Source: Oscarella lobularis
Taxonomy: Eukaryota; Porifera; Homoscleromorpha; Homosclerophorida; Oscarellidae
DNA length: 64,000 nucleotides
Assembly (NCBI RefSeq): GCF_947507565.1
Contig: NC_089182.1
Location: 806,001 to 870,000, forward strand
Reading direction: 5' to 3'
This document shows positions 9,666-20,646 of this stretch, piece by piece. Positions within the stretch are counted from its first letter, which is position 1; each line of letters opens with the position of its first letter. The notes under the pieces are model-generated. The model did not search any database. It was not told where the DNA came from and saw only the letters and a list, made by a program, of their open reading frames with translations. The position numbers and the translations under genes were made by a program.

Positions 9666-11126
9666 CTATCCCTTAGTCAACTTGAGCATGACTGAAGCGT
9701 CCCGTTCAACGTTGGATACGGTGTAGCTTCCGTTCGCGGTGCCCAAGTCTTGATGCTTCCACAAATCACGTACGTTGACCTTTTGGTTTGGATCGATACC
9801 GGTTTGGGCCCAGCATGCGCTGCTGCATTCAATATCAACTGCTTTCTCGCCGTTGTTATTGAAGAACAACAGTGCCCAGCCGTCGTGAAGTTGACGGCCC
9901 CAAACTTCTCCCGGATTAGTGGAATTACCAGCTGGAGTAAACCTAAAACCGTTAGTTAGAATTAAGAAGTTCTACAAACTACGCACAATAGGAAATTATC
10001 TTTCGCCTTATTTAAATTGAATTACCTTTTGCCTTGTTTTCCCAGTGGATCTTGATCCACAGCAATTACTTCCGGATTTGTATAAGTTTCATTAGTGTAG
10101 GCGGAAAACGTTCGAGGGTCGGCCGATATGAGCAGCTTTGCAGCGAGAATAGACCACAAATTAAACTGTGTTCGACCCTGCGCGTCAGTCAGCTTTGTAG
10201 TAACCGAAGAATAGTTGCGACCACGCACTGACGAAGTTTTAGCAGGCAGCCCTGCTAGCAATAAGCCGGGATCGTTCCACCCACCAGGACCCGAATCCAT
10301 GTATAGCTCACTGTCCACCTAAAAGTCGGCTAGCTATTTGAGACATACAGTACTACGGTAACTAAAAGCGTACTTCCACGTTTTGCATAATTGGCCCCCA
10401 ACCACCGCCATCATCAGTGGATATTCTCCACTCATTTCCGTACATTTTACCCACTTTTGCTTTTGCCGTCATATTGTCCATACCCCAGCACAAATTGAAA
10501 TAGATAGGTCGTTTTGTTGCGTTGAGCCCGTCCCGCATCATCGCGTACTCTTCGTAGAATTTCTGACGATCCCCAAAGCAGTTATCCTCCTTGAGATAGT
10601 CGACGCCCCAGGCGGCATACGTCTCCGCGTCTTGCTTCTCGTGCCCCGCGCTTCCCGGTCGCCTATTGTCTCCCTGGGGCGCGCACGTATGATCTCCCCG
10701 ATCCGTATACCACCCGAACTTGAACCCCATCGCGTGCAACGAGTGACTCACGTTGAGAACCGTACTCACTCCGTGCGGAAACGCTTTCGGATCGGGAACG
10801 AGAGTGCCGTCGGACGTGCGATTCACGACGATGCAGTCGTCAAAACTGATGTATTCGTAGCCGAGCGACAGGTAGCCGTTTTGTTTCATCCACCGAGCGA
10901 TATCGAGTACGTCGTCGCTGAGCACGTAGCCCTCCTCCCATTCGTAGCCGGGCGACGTCAAATGATTGTGCAGCGCGTACCAGGAGTTGAAACCCATTGC
11001 CGGCGTCAAGGCGAGCCCGTTGTCGAGCGTCGTCGTTTTGACGACGAGAGTGGCGAGAATGACGATCGTTAGTGTTCGCTTGAGCGTTGCCTGGCGACGC
11101 GAGGCGGCGTTTAGTTCGAACGTCAT
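9666..11126 (-). CDS. alpha-galactosidase, GH27 family, copy D
   Basis: Exons are 10374-11126, 10026-10318 and 9666-9942. The ATG at 11126 starts a signal peptide (LTIVILATLVV) before LDNGLALTPAMGF. Catalytic YLKEDNC and STDDGGGW are present. Copy D is the most divergent: the GEYTCSCWEGGL stretch of B and C is replaced by GDHTCAPQGDNR, which removes one or two cysteines, and it has a small insertion in CWGMDNMTAKAKVGK. It lies 130 bp from the divergent CACNB start, so the two probably share a promoter region. Inference: the changed cysteine loop may alter substrate entry or disulfide pairing relative to its sisters. Confidence 0.88.
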
Positions 11127-11215
11127 TGCAAGAGCAACTGCCAACGAGGTGACGCACGTTGTTGTAGCTATTGAATCGCTTGCTAGCTGTCGCCTTTTCG
11201 GCTAAGGTGACTTAG

Positions 11216-11232
11216 TCGCGTGATATTACGGA
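11216..11232 (-). promoter_or_regulatory. conserved upstream element of copy D, inside the shared CACNB/copy D promoter
   Basis: Plus-strand TCGCGTGATATTACGGA, 90 bp from the copy D ATG and 24 bp before the CACNB ATG at 11256. It could therefore affect both genes. Confidence 0.45.
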
Positions 11233-11255
11233 AGGAGCAGGTGCACCGCCTAGTG

Positions 11256-13455
11256 ATGGAGTCGAGCGAGGACACCTGGGCGAACGATTCGGCTGCCGGT
11301 GTGCAGCTGCAACTGTTCAGGGAGAGATTCGCTCAGCAAAGAGATTCGAAACGTCGATCAGTACGTTTAGTTGCGTCTATAATCGACTTGACTCGGATTT
11401 TGCTTAGTCGCTTTGGGGTCGCTTGAGAAGCGTTTTACCTCGAAACCGCAGTCGTTCAGTTCTAGAAGCAATGGCTGAGGTAAACACTGAAAAAAAGACT
11501 TTTGTTTTGTTGTGTGTTATTTTGTCGTAAGGTTGCTGAAAATTCAAAGGCAACTACATCAGAATTGGTTGTTGAGGACGAACTGAGCTTAGCTAAGGAG
11601 CGCTTGAAAAAGGCCGGGGTATGGAGAAATCACCGAGTCGTTTGCTCTTTGCTCGAGAAAAAGGTCTAGTCAATGACGGTCGCCTTTGCTGTGCGCACGT
11701 TCGTTACATACAACGGCAGTAAGGATGAAGACTGTCCGTTGCCTGGATGTGCGGTAACTTTTAGAGCGAACGATTACCTGCACATTACAGAAGTGCGTCT
11801 ACGTTAGCTAAGCTTAGGATTTTAGTGAGTGGTTGTCTGATAGAAGTTTAACGACGATTGGTGGATAGGTCGAGTCGTCGAGGAGGGATCTTCATTTGGA
11901 TTTATACCGAGGTGACGAGGGCAAAGCGGGTAGTTTTTCACGTACGTAGAGTCGGTGCGTTTTAGTGCCAAACGGTTGGAAAGCAGGACTGGTTCCTGGG
12001 GTAGCTTGCCGAGAGGAAAAGCATTGAAGGGTTAGTACAAAACCAAGCAATTCGAATATTTTAGCGTTTTCTTGCAGAGGAGTTGAGCGGACCGCACTCC
12101 GATCCTTTGTCTAGTCCACGAAATCTGTCCAATCAGTCTAATTTTGAAGTCCCGTCTGGTTTACTCTCGCCTCACACCGTTCCCACTAGACGCAGAATGA
12201 GTCTGATGGCGACTTTCAAAAAGGTAAAAGCCGTGAAATTAAAATTGGGTACTGCTGACCTACATGTACTTTTTCGTCAGCCTGAGCCACCAAAAATATA
12301 CGAGTCCGTGCCTCTGACAAGGCCCATACTTCTTATAGGACCATCTCTAAAGGGTCTTGAAGTATGAATATAAACGCCAAAGATTTTAAATAATCATATT
12401 GTTCTATTAGATTACGGACAGTATGCAAAAGCCTTTGCTTGATTGCATCAAGAAAACGTTCAAAGACAGGTGAAAGTATGTACTTGATTGGCCTTGTATT
12501 TATATTGTTGATTTCTAGGCTTAAGGTTGTATCGTTGAATGCGAGACGTGCGATTCTGTTCAAACCAGGCATTCCAGTCATTCGCACAACGTCGTCATCA
12601 ATCCCCGGTAATTGCTGACCGTCGTACTTGAATTTTTTGTCAAAGATTAATTGCTGTAGCTGATGTCAAGGAAAAGGCCACCGAGGTCTTCGATGCGGCC
12701 AAAAGCCTCGATTTGGTGCTTCTTGAATCGAACATATCTTTTCCTTCCGAATTGGCCAAGACGTCGTTGGCTCCCCTAATCGTATGCATACGCATCACGT
12801 CGCAGAAGGTATAAATAAACATCGAAAAAAAGAAAAAATTGACAAGCTACAAATCTTCGCCCGAAGGTTCTCAAAAAACTAATCAAATCCCGAGGAAAAT
12901 CTCAGACAAAACGGCTAAGCGAACAGCTGCTTGCCGCTGAAAAACTCGCAGAAATAAACCCGGTAGGTGGCGAATTAAAAAAAGCGGTCACAATCGATTT
13001 ATAAATTTCACTAGTCTGCATTTGATTTGCTGCTGGAAGAGACGAAACTAGGCGAAGTTCGAGATAAGCTCGTCGCCTTTCTGGAGCAGTACTGGCGAGC
13101 AGTGCATCCTCTCAAGAGTTCTCCGCGTCGTTCGCGCGGCAGCGGCGTCAAGGGACAGCCTCGTCCTTACAGGCGAAGTTTTACGGTGCTTTCCGGCATT
13201 CGAACCTCCGAACGAGGCATCGTCGGTCGGACGGAGGAAAAGGTCACCGTCAATTTGGATGCTACCGTACGTCGTCCCGGCATTCGCGTGCGACCTCCGT
13301 CCGAGTCGTTTGAAGAGGCGATGAAGCGACGGAGCTCGGGAAGTGGTAACGATGTGCTTCCTTCGCCTTTTGAAGCGTACGATTCTGCAAAGTTGTCGCC
13401 GGAAGTGTTGCTATGCCAACCGCGAATGGAGCGTACACGACTCAACAGTGCATGA
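11256..13455 (+). CDS. CACNB: voltage-gated calcium channel beta subunit
   Basis: Exons I can join in phase: 11256-11360, 11532-11618, 11670-11792, 11844-11911, 11966-12030, 12078-12223, 12281-12361, 12411-12469, 12519-12607, 12660-12808, 12867-12962 and 13015-13455. The SH3 domain is clear ([41 protein letters not shown]), followed by a variable HOOK region. A degenerate guanylate-kinase domain follows ([68 protein letters not shown]). CACNB proteins bind the alpha-1 pore subunit through the GK domain and promote surface expression. A second possible first exon (ATG at 11471, donor at 11480) is also in frame. The tail of about 110 residues after the GK domain is Arg/Ser-rich and unlike vertebrate paralogues. 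Confidence 0.93.
11471..11479 (+). CDS. alternative first coding exon of CACNB (MAE)
   Basis: ATGGCTGAG followed by GTAAAC joins in phase 0 to the exon at 11532. Vertebrate CACNB genes also use alternative first exons, so this is plausible, but nine coding bases are weak evidence. Confidence 0.35.
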
Positions 13456-13559
13456 AAGAGCTTGCAAAATTTGAACTAAGTTTAGGAGATGATGTATTCG
13501 TTCCCTTATCCGGTTTTCAATTCTCGGTTGACGAACGTCTTAACGCGCGTTCAAAAAAT

Positions 13560-16500
13560 ATGGCGGACGATCCTCGTTTCGCACGAATATCGTCGGATCC
13601 TCGCTTTAAGGCAAACCAGCGCTCTTCTTAGTTCTGTTTGTAACGATTCAATTTACGCTGCGTTCAGCCCACACCGAAACATGCGCGAAAAGTCAAAATC
13701 GATCCTCGTTTTCGCGGCATGTTCACCGAGAAATCGTTCAAGACGCACTGTGAGCTCGCACGATGCACCATCGAGCTTTCTGTAATCCTCGCGCGCGCGC
13801 GCGCGCGCAAACCCAGACGCTCGAGACAAACGCGGACGAAAAGTCAATCAATCTTCGAACGACGACCTAAGACGATTCTACGACCTCGAAGAAGACGAAG
13901 ACAACGAATCCCCAGACGAAAGCAGAATCGAGAAAAAGAAAGACAGAGCCAAGGACACAGATATAGACTACGCGAGAGGCGAAGGCCCGTCGTCATCATC
14001 ATCTTCCGAAGACGAAGAAGAAGAGGAGGAGAAAATCGAGATGGAACCAGGAGTAAGGCTACTCTTCGAGACCGCTCGAAATTTTAATTTGGAAATTCTA
14101 TCTTAGGTTTTGCATAGTTGGGGTGAACTCGATACGAACGTCGACGTCGGCGACGAGGTGACGCGACGGCTTGCCGTTTGCAACATGGATTGGGATAGAG
14201 TAACGGCAACTGATCTATTCGGTATGCAGCTGCCTCACATAGTATTGAATTCACATTACTGACGTATTTGTGTAGTTCTACTTAGTTCTTTCAAGCCAAC
14301 AGGCGGTGTTGTGACTTCCGTGAAGGTGAGAGTTTCTATACATGGTTGTGATGGCGTAGCTTTATTATTATTATTATTCTCTAAAGATTTATCCGTCCGA
14401 GTTTGGCTTGGAACGTATGTCAGCCGAAGACCGGGTTGGTCCAGCCGAATTAGTTGATGACGACAGCGAAAATTCAACGCCGAATAATAGTGAAGTCAGT
14501 TTAATTAAATTGATATTATTGAATTGCGTTTCTGATGTTTTTGTACGTTGCTAGGGTGCTTCCTTCTCTGTGGAAAAGCTGCGTCAGTATCAGCTCAATC
14601 GACTCAAATATTATTATGCTGTAGTCGAGTGCGATTCAACGAGTATGGTATTATTTCTTTGGCAGAGAAAACGTCTAGTCAGATTCGTTTTCCTTAGCAA
14701 CGGCCTCCGCCATTTATGAAACCTGCGACGGCATGGAATATGAATTATCCGCCTCCAGGATTGATCTCAGGTCAATAGACGTAATGAAATCGGAAACGTG
14801 CGACATTTTTGCCTATAGATTCGTTCCCGATGATATGGAGTTTGATCATGATCCGGTGTCCGTTGCGGAAGATATTCCCGCTGGATACAAGCCACCAGAG
14901 TAAGTAGATATTTCGTCTCTCATTGATTTTTTTGTGAATTTTTTGTTCTAGGTTTGCCACGTCGGCGCTTCAGCAGACGCAGGTGACGCTCACGTGGGAC
15001 GAGACGGACTACAAACGACAGAAAGCGACGACGAAAAAGTAAGTCGGGGCGAAACTTCGAGATTCCCCCGTCGATTCATCACAATTGGGCAGCTACACTA
15101 AGGAAGAACTAAAGGATATAGACTTCAAAGAATATTTGGCGTCGTCCGATGATGAGGATGATGACGAAGAGAATGACGACGACGACGAAGACGTAGGGAA
15201 TGAGACTGCAAGCACGATGTCTGTACAGGAGAAACGAGCACTAAAATACCGGGTAAGCGCATTGTTGGAAAAAGTGAGAGCCCGCGGAGTGAACAAGCTG
15301 TAGAGTCTTCTTGACACGATCGAGGAGAAAACGGAGACGAGCGAGGGAATGGAAATGGAAGTGACGTGGGAGCCCGGTATCATTCGAAACAAGGACACGT
15401 GCTTTTTGTGACGACAGGGCTCCTTTGTAGGATTGAAAGAAGGCGTCGAGGAGCTCGTACAGAGAAAAGAAGGTAGTGGGGGGAGCCGTGAGGAGTATGA
15501 TTTGGACCCTTGTTGTGTAGCGGCGGCGGCTGGGGGAGGGGAACTGACCCCGTGGGAACAGTATCTCAAAACGCGTAAAGAGAAAAAGAAGGAAAGAAAG
15601 AAGAGCCGAAAAGCAAGAGAATAGTTTCCAAATTAAAAAATGCACCTCGAAGGGAAAATGTTCTCTGTAGATAGCGGACAAAGCGACGAAATCAAGCGAG
15701 GTCATTAGCCAACGTCGATAACGCGACCTCGCGAAATCTTCGTCTCCTTAGACTGGGGAAGCGTCGGGGGACGACGGGGGCTTCGACGACGCATTTTTCG
15801 CGACGAAATCGCAATTTACGGTACCCTAGCTATATACCCACGTGGTCGTACGTTTCGTCGTCGCACGACGACAAACGGCGAAATATATCTCAGATGCTCG
15901 CGTCAGCGAAAACGAAAAAGAAGAAAAAGCGACGCGATCAAGCGAATCTGACGGCGGAAGAGACGAAGAAACGGGTGGGGGAGAGAGAGAGAGAGAGAGC
16001 GATAAAAAACAATACGATTTTCGCGATAATTGGAGCATAGGACGAGCTCGAACTTCTTCTCATGGACGACGACGAAGACGCCGGCAAGACGCATTTCAAT
16101 TTGAAGGTAAGACGAAAGCGCAGTGCGCAATCGATCGCACGATCTAGGAGAGAGCTGGAATCTAGAAGCTGCTGGCGTCAGAAAAAGATAAAGGGTCAAA
16201 GAAGAGGAGTAAAAAACAAGATAAGGCACGAGATACAGACTCGAATGTTTCCCCTATCTCTACTAAACACTCCTCCCGCGATGCGAAGATGGCTCCCGTT
16301 GCGAAAGACGACTTCAAAATGGACTTGAATGATCCGCGTTTCGACGCGCTCTTCACGTCGAATCAATACGCCGTCGATCCGTCCGATCCCCGATTCAAGT
16401 CAGAACTTGAAGGGCCCCCTTCTAAATCATATTTTTTGACGTCGTCTTCTCAGGGCGACGCGCGGCTCGAAAGCGATCGTCGTCGAAGGGCAGCGACGCA

Positions 16501-16786
16501 AACGACAACGCGACGACGATGCTGGGGACGTCTCAGGTAGCCGCGTAGGAGATGCATGCCATTTCAGAGATTTGCGATAATTGGAATGTTGATTGCCCGT
16601 CCCCGCGCGTGTAGGTCCGGCGCCTCGTCGAGTGGGCGGCGACGCCAGGTAGAGCGATTATCGATGAGATTTCGGAGTTGGGTTACGTGGATTTCTCGCT
16701 TTTTTAGCGTGGCCGCGCTCGTGACGTCAGTCAAAGCGAAAGCGGCGTCGTTTCGTGCGGCAAAGGCGCGTAAATCGACTCATTAG
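13560..16786 (+). CDS. ESF1: ESF1 nucleolar pre-rRNA processing protein homologue
   Basis: ESF1 acts in the nucleolus in 18S rRNA maturation. The start MADDPRFARISSDPRFK (13560-13610) and the next exon (13668 on: KVKIDPRFRGMFTEKSF, then YARDKRGRK...DLRRFYDLEED) follow the human N-terminus in order. Further exons give WGELDTNVDVGDEVTRRLAVCNMDWDR, LSSFKPTGGVV, IYPSEFGLERM, LRQYQLNRLKYYYAVVECDS, IYETCDGMEYE, FATSALQQTQVTLTWDETD, YTKEELKDIDFKEYLASS and LNDPRFDALFTSNQYAVDPSDPRFK. The last exon ends with VTSVKAKAASFRAAKARKST before TAG at 16784. Acidic runs typical of the family lie between conserved blocks. The first intron seems to begin with GC (TTTAAG|GCAAAC), since a stop comes before any GT. 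Confidence 0.92.
13789..13808. repeat. (CG)n dinucleotide run in an ESF1 intron
   Basis: An alternating CG run of about 20 bp sits just upstream of the third ESF1 exon's acceptor. Such runs can adopt Z-DNA; no function is claimed. Confidence 0.6.
15969..15988. repeat. (GA)n run in ESF1
   Basis: A short GAGAGA run lies between or within ESF1 Glu/Arg-coding sequence near the intron before 16062. It is a simple repeat only. Confidence 0.4.
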
Positions 16787-17448
16787 ATCATGGGATGTTG
16801 ATTCTTTATGTACTCGTGGGCGTTTGATTGAAATCGCGAGTCGAATTGCTTCTTCGCGATTTTCGCTCCTGTAGTCGAATTGACGAACGCGACAATCGGC
16901 AACGGATTCAAACGATTGACTTTGGGCTCCGATTTCGCGCTCCGACGTCGCTCTTATCGCGACGACTCGTTCTCCCACGCGATCGAGTGTTTACGAATCG
17001 CCGGAAATAGAGCCGTACGAAAAATCGAATGGGGTCCCATGCATTAGCATTAACGAGACACAGCACGAGCTCGTAAACACAGCCGTTGGCGAAGAAATCG
17101 TAGCGGCGGCATTCCGGTGATTCCACTGTCGCGCAAACGACGTTCTGATTGGTCGAAATTTTCGCGATAGGTGTTGATTATTATTAGGTTACGGAGAGAT
17201 CCACCTTTACATCATAGACAACAAAGTGCTTAGGGGGGGGATACGCCTCCGCCTTAGTAACACAGCAGAGAGGTTCGTACAAGCTGCTCGCTCGAACGCG
17301 CTCTGCTCGCCCCAGATTCGGTACGACTCGCCGTGGAGCGTATTCGAAGACCACTCTCGGTGGTCTCGTTGCACGCTACGGAGCAGGAGCTGCACGGTTA
17401 TCTCGAAATAATTTTAGTGCCTTTTTCTCTTCTAGTGCACACGCGCGC
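16787..17448. other. ESF1 3' flank and PDE1 5' flank, no gene recognised
   Basis: Open frames here (for example the minus frame near 16908-17126) lack family resemblance and splice context. An inverted CCAAT (GATTGG) near 17149 may belong to the PDE1 promoter. Confidence 0.4.
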
Positions 17449-20053
17449 ATGGGTAATGCGGTGAAACAGCAGCCTACTGTCGTCAATAGCACGAGCGATT
17501 CGGCAAGTGAAGCCAAAAAAACGAGAACTCCGCCCCCTCCGCCAGCCCCGGAAGGTAAACCGTGCATAAACAAGACAGGATTTCTCTCTATTCCCGAACC
17601 CGACCGCACTCGCGTTGTACGCTTCCTACAATGAACCCGATAGCGAACGTTCCCGGCCGACGGGAAACGGGTGAGGCCCTCCCGTCGCGGGAATTATCGC
17701 GTGATCGTCCTCCGCGTTCTCGCTACGAAAACCGTTTGCGAAAATCGTTTGCGTTCGCAGTGCACTCGGGCGAAAAGGAAGAGCTAGCGACTCGTTTTGG
17801 CCTCGCGGGCGGCGGCGGCCGGCCTACGCGAACGGACGCCGAGAACGATACGACGTCGTCAGGAGTCGGATCGCTCAATCCCGAAGAAGAAATGAGCGGC
17901 GTTGCGACGACGGCGACAACGGCGACGGCGACGATAGAGGACCCCGAAAAGCCGGAAGTTGTCGAAGCGGCGACGAGGTAAAAGGCGTCCTTGTAGGTCG
18001 AGTCTCGTCATCGATACCGTGTATAAAAACAACAGATTGAGATCGCTACTCGATCAGCTGGAGAAGGGCGAGAGTATCGATTCGAAAGATTTGAAGGCTT
18101 CGCTAACGTGCGCTGTCGCTGTGCTGGAAAATTCCGCGAAGCCAGAACAAACGTACCTTATCCCCCGTCAAATATTCCGGAGTCGTGAGTCGTTGTGTTC
18201 CGGGGGTTTAGTGTCGAAGAGCTGCCCGAAGTGACGCGCGAAGCGGTCCCGGATCAGGTTCGCGATTGGCTGGCTTCGACGTTTACGTCCAAGGCACAGG
18301 CGTCGGTTCGGCGGCGAAGCGGCGGCGCGATCAAGCACCTGCGCGGCGTCGTTCACGCCGTCCGATGGAACATAAAGATGGACAAGTAAAGAAAAAGATT
18401 AATAATATTGACTCGTATGACATCTCACAGGGTCTATAAGCAAGTTGTTGGAGGAGTGTCGTATCCCATTGGAGTCAAAGATCATTTTCAAGTATAAAGC
18501 GCTAATACCGTCTTTCTCCCCTTTTGGAAGAGCGCACTTTTTAGAATTTGGACGAGTGGACGTACGACGTGTTTGAATTGGATAAACTCACCGGGCGTCA
18601 GCCGCTTCGCTTTGTCGGCTTGGAGCTGTTCAAGCGACACGACTTGCTGACCAAATTCAAAGTCAATCAACCCACTCTCGACGCATTTCTTCAGCAAATC
18701 GAAGCCGGCTACAAGAAGCACGGCAATTCGTATCACAACGCCACGCACGCGGCGGACGTTCTTCAAGGAATTCATTCGCTCTTGTGGAAAACCGGCATAA
18801 AAGTGCGCTTGATATCGTAACAATAGATTATTAGATGGACGGTCGTTTTAGCGATCTCTGTCCGAGTTGGAAATTTTCGCGTCGCTTGTCGCGGCTATTA
18901 TTCACGATTTTGAGCACACGGGAACGACGAATTCGTTTCACGTGCAATGCCGGTATGAAATTGCTCGTGGTAGTGCAAGGCATCGGCGCCGCATCTCCTC
19001 TTTTTTTCTTGTTATCTCTTTAAGATCCGAAATGGCTCTCCTGTACAATGACAAGTCCGTCTTGGAGAATCATCACCTGTCGGCTGCCTTTCACCTTATG
19101 CAACGGGTGAGAAAGGGGGATAAACGAAGCCCGGGGCTTGGCGACCTGGGGGAGAGGGGAGGAGGACGATCTTAAGACAATATAAATAATAAGCACTTCC
19201 CTGTTTCAACATCTATGTCGTATCTATTCGCGGCGATCTGTTGATGTTATTTAGAGCGATTTCAACATACTCTCCGGGTTGTCGGCCGAAGATTACAAGT
19301 CAGTGTGAGAGATAGATTTTGCGTGATGGGTGGTAACCTTTGCTCTTACTTACAGGGAATTTCGGGCGTTAGTTATTGAAATGGTACTGGCTACAGACAT
19401 GTCGGCGCACTTTCAGATGGTCAAGTCTATGAAAGCGCTTGTGACAGCACCAGACGTCACGCCGGACAGGTGAGAGGGGTCATCTATAATACAGATATTC
19501 ATTGTGAATACTTACAAGTAGCATTCTTAGTCGAATCAGAAGCGGCACTATTTTTAAATACAATACATATAATGATATTCGTACTTATAATAACATAGTA
19601 GGTATGTTGATTATGCTTTTTGCAGTGTGGACAAGCCCAAGGCGTTGTCGATGATGCTGCACTCGTGCGATATCGGTCATCCGTGCAAAGAATGGTCGTT
19701 GCACGAGACGTGGACTAAGATGCTCGTCGAGGAGTTTTTTCAGCAGGTAAAGTCTCAGCATTACGATCCGGTTTTCTACCCTAAATTTTTTTGATAAAAC
19801 CTAGGGTGACAGGGAAAAGGAAATGGATTTACCCTCTTCCCCTCTTTGCGATCGAAACGCGACTCTCGTACCAGAAAGTCAAGTGGGTAAGGAGAGAGAA
19901 GAAGAAGACGACTTGGAGCTGATTTGACCGATGTGTGTGAAATTTAGGATTTATTAATTTTATTGTTATGCCGTCGTTGGAAGTGCTTCGAGACCTTCTC
20001 GACGTTCTTCTGCAACCCGAATCGGAGGAGGAGAAGAGCGGCGAAAACTCGAC

Positions 20054-20119
<66 letters not shown>

Positions 20120-20461
20120 CAAATCTTGGATTGAGTGTCTCTTGAAAAATTGCGCAGCCAACGTCGAATGCTGGAAAAGTCAGTGTGGCAAACCGAAAAG
20201 CGACGGTACATGAGAAGACTGTCTCTCTCGTGAAATTTCATTTTTTGAATTTCTACAGATTCTGAACCGCGTGATTCTGCAGCATCTCCTGCTGCTGAGC
20301 GGGCTAAAGACCGCGTCAACGTCGGAGCCAAAAAGCCCGAGTCGGGAAAGGTTCTAAATGCGCGACCTCGACTGACTGGGCATCAACGATCGCCGGTAAA
20401 ACCGCCCGTACTTAAGCAATCTTCGAACAAAAGTATGAAAGAGCACAAAGCTGAGAAATAA
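17449..20461 (+). CDS. PDE1: PDE1-type cyclic nucleotide phosphodiesterase with polyglutamine tail
   Basis: The enzyme hydrolyses cAMP/cGMP; vertebrate PDE1 is activated by Ca2+/calmodulin. Exon 1 (17449-17554) begins MGNAVK, a possible N-myristoylation start, and joins in phase to 17644-17977; an alternative ATG lies at 17631. The PDE1-specific N-terminal block is present (LRSLLDQLEKGESIDSKDLK, PDQVRDWLASTFTSKAQ). The catalytic domain shows YHNATHAADVLQ, IIHDFEHTGTTNSFH, LLYNDKSVLENHHLSAAF, FRALVIEMVLATDMSAHFQ, MMLHSCDIGHPCKEW, EEFFQQGDREKEMDLP and CDRN, then FINFIVMPSL. After the catalytic domain comes an uninterrupted 21-codon CAG tract and a hydrophilic tail ending HKAEK. The stop TAA (20459) overlaps an AATAAA at 20457. 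Confidence 0.93.
20055..20117 (+). repeat. (CAG)21 encoding polyglutamine in PDE1
   Basis: Twenty-one perfect CAG codons followed by CAC lie in the PDE1 C-terminal exon, in frame as Gln. There are no CAA interruptions, which suggests recent expansion or length instability. Confidence 0.95.
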
Positions 20462-20646
20462 ATTTAAAAGCGTCTTTATTGATTTTACACATCTTCCACA
20501 CGTCACACCGTAAAAATCTATTGTGGATTTATATTGGGCCTCGTGACACCCCGAACGGAGAAAAACGTTAGATTAATTAAAAATTGCCGCTCGAGATATC
20601 TCCGACTACGGGGACTTCGGTGTTCTTTTATACGGGAGCTACCTCA

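Larger units (their letters stand above)
4837..11232 (-). repeat. tandem array of four alpha-galactosidase genes
   Basis: Four head-to-tail copies of about 1.45 kb each with identical intron positions and phases (phase 0 after ..VE, phase 2 inside the KR codon) arose by tandem duplication. Spacers are about 145-170 bp between the stop of one gene and the ATG of the next. Copies differ mainly in signal peptides, exon 2 linkers and the spacers. Confidence 0.92.
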
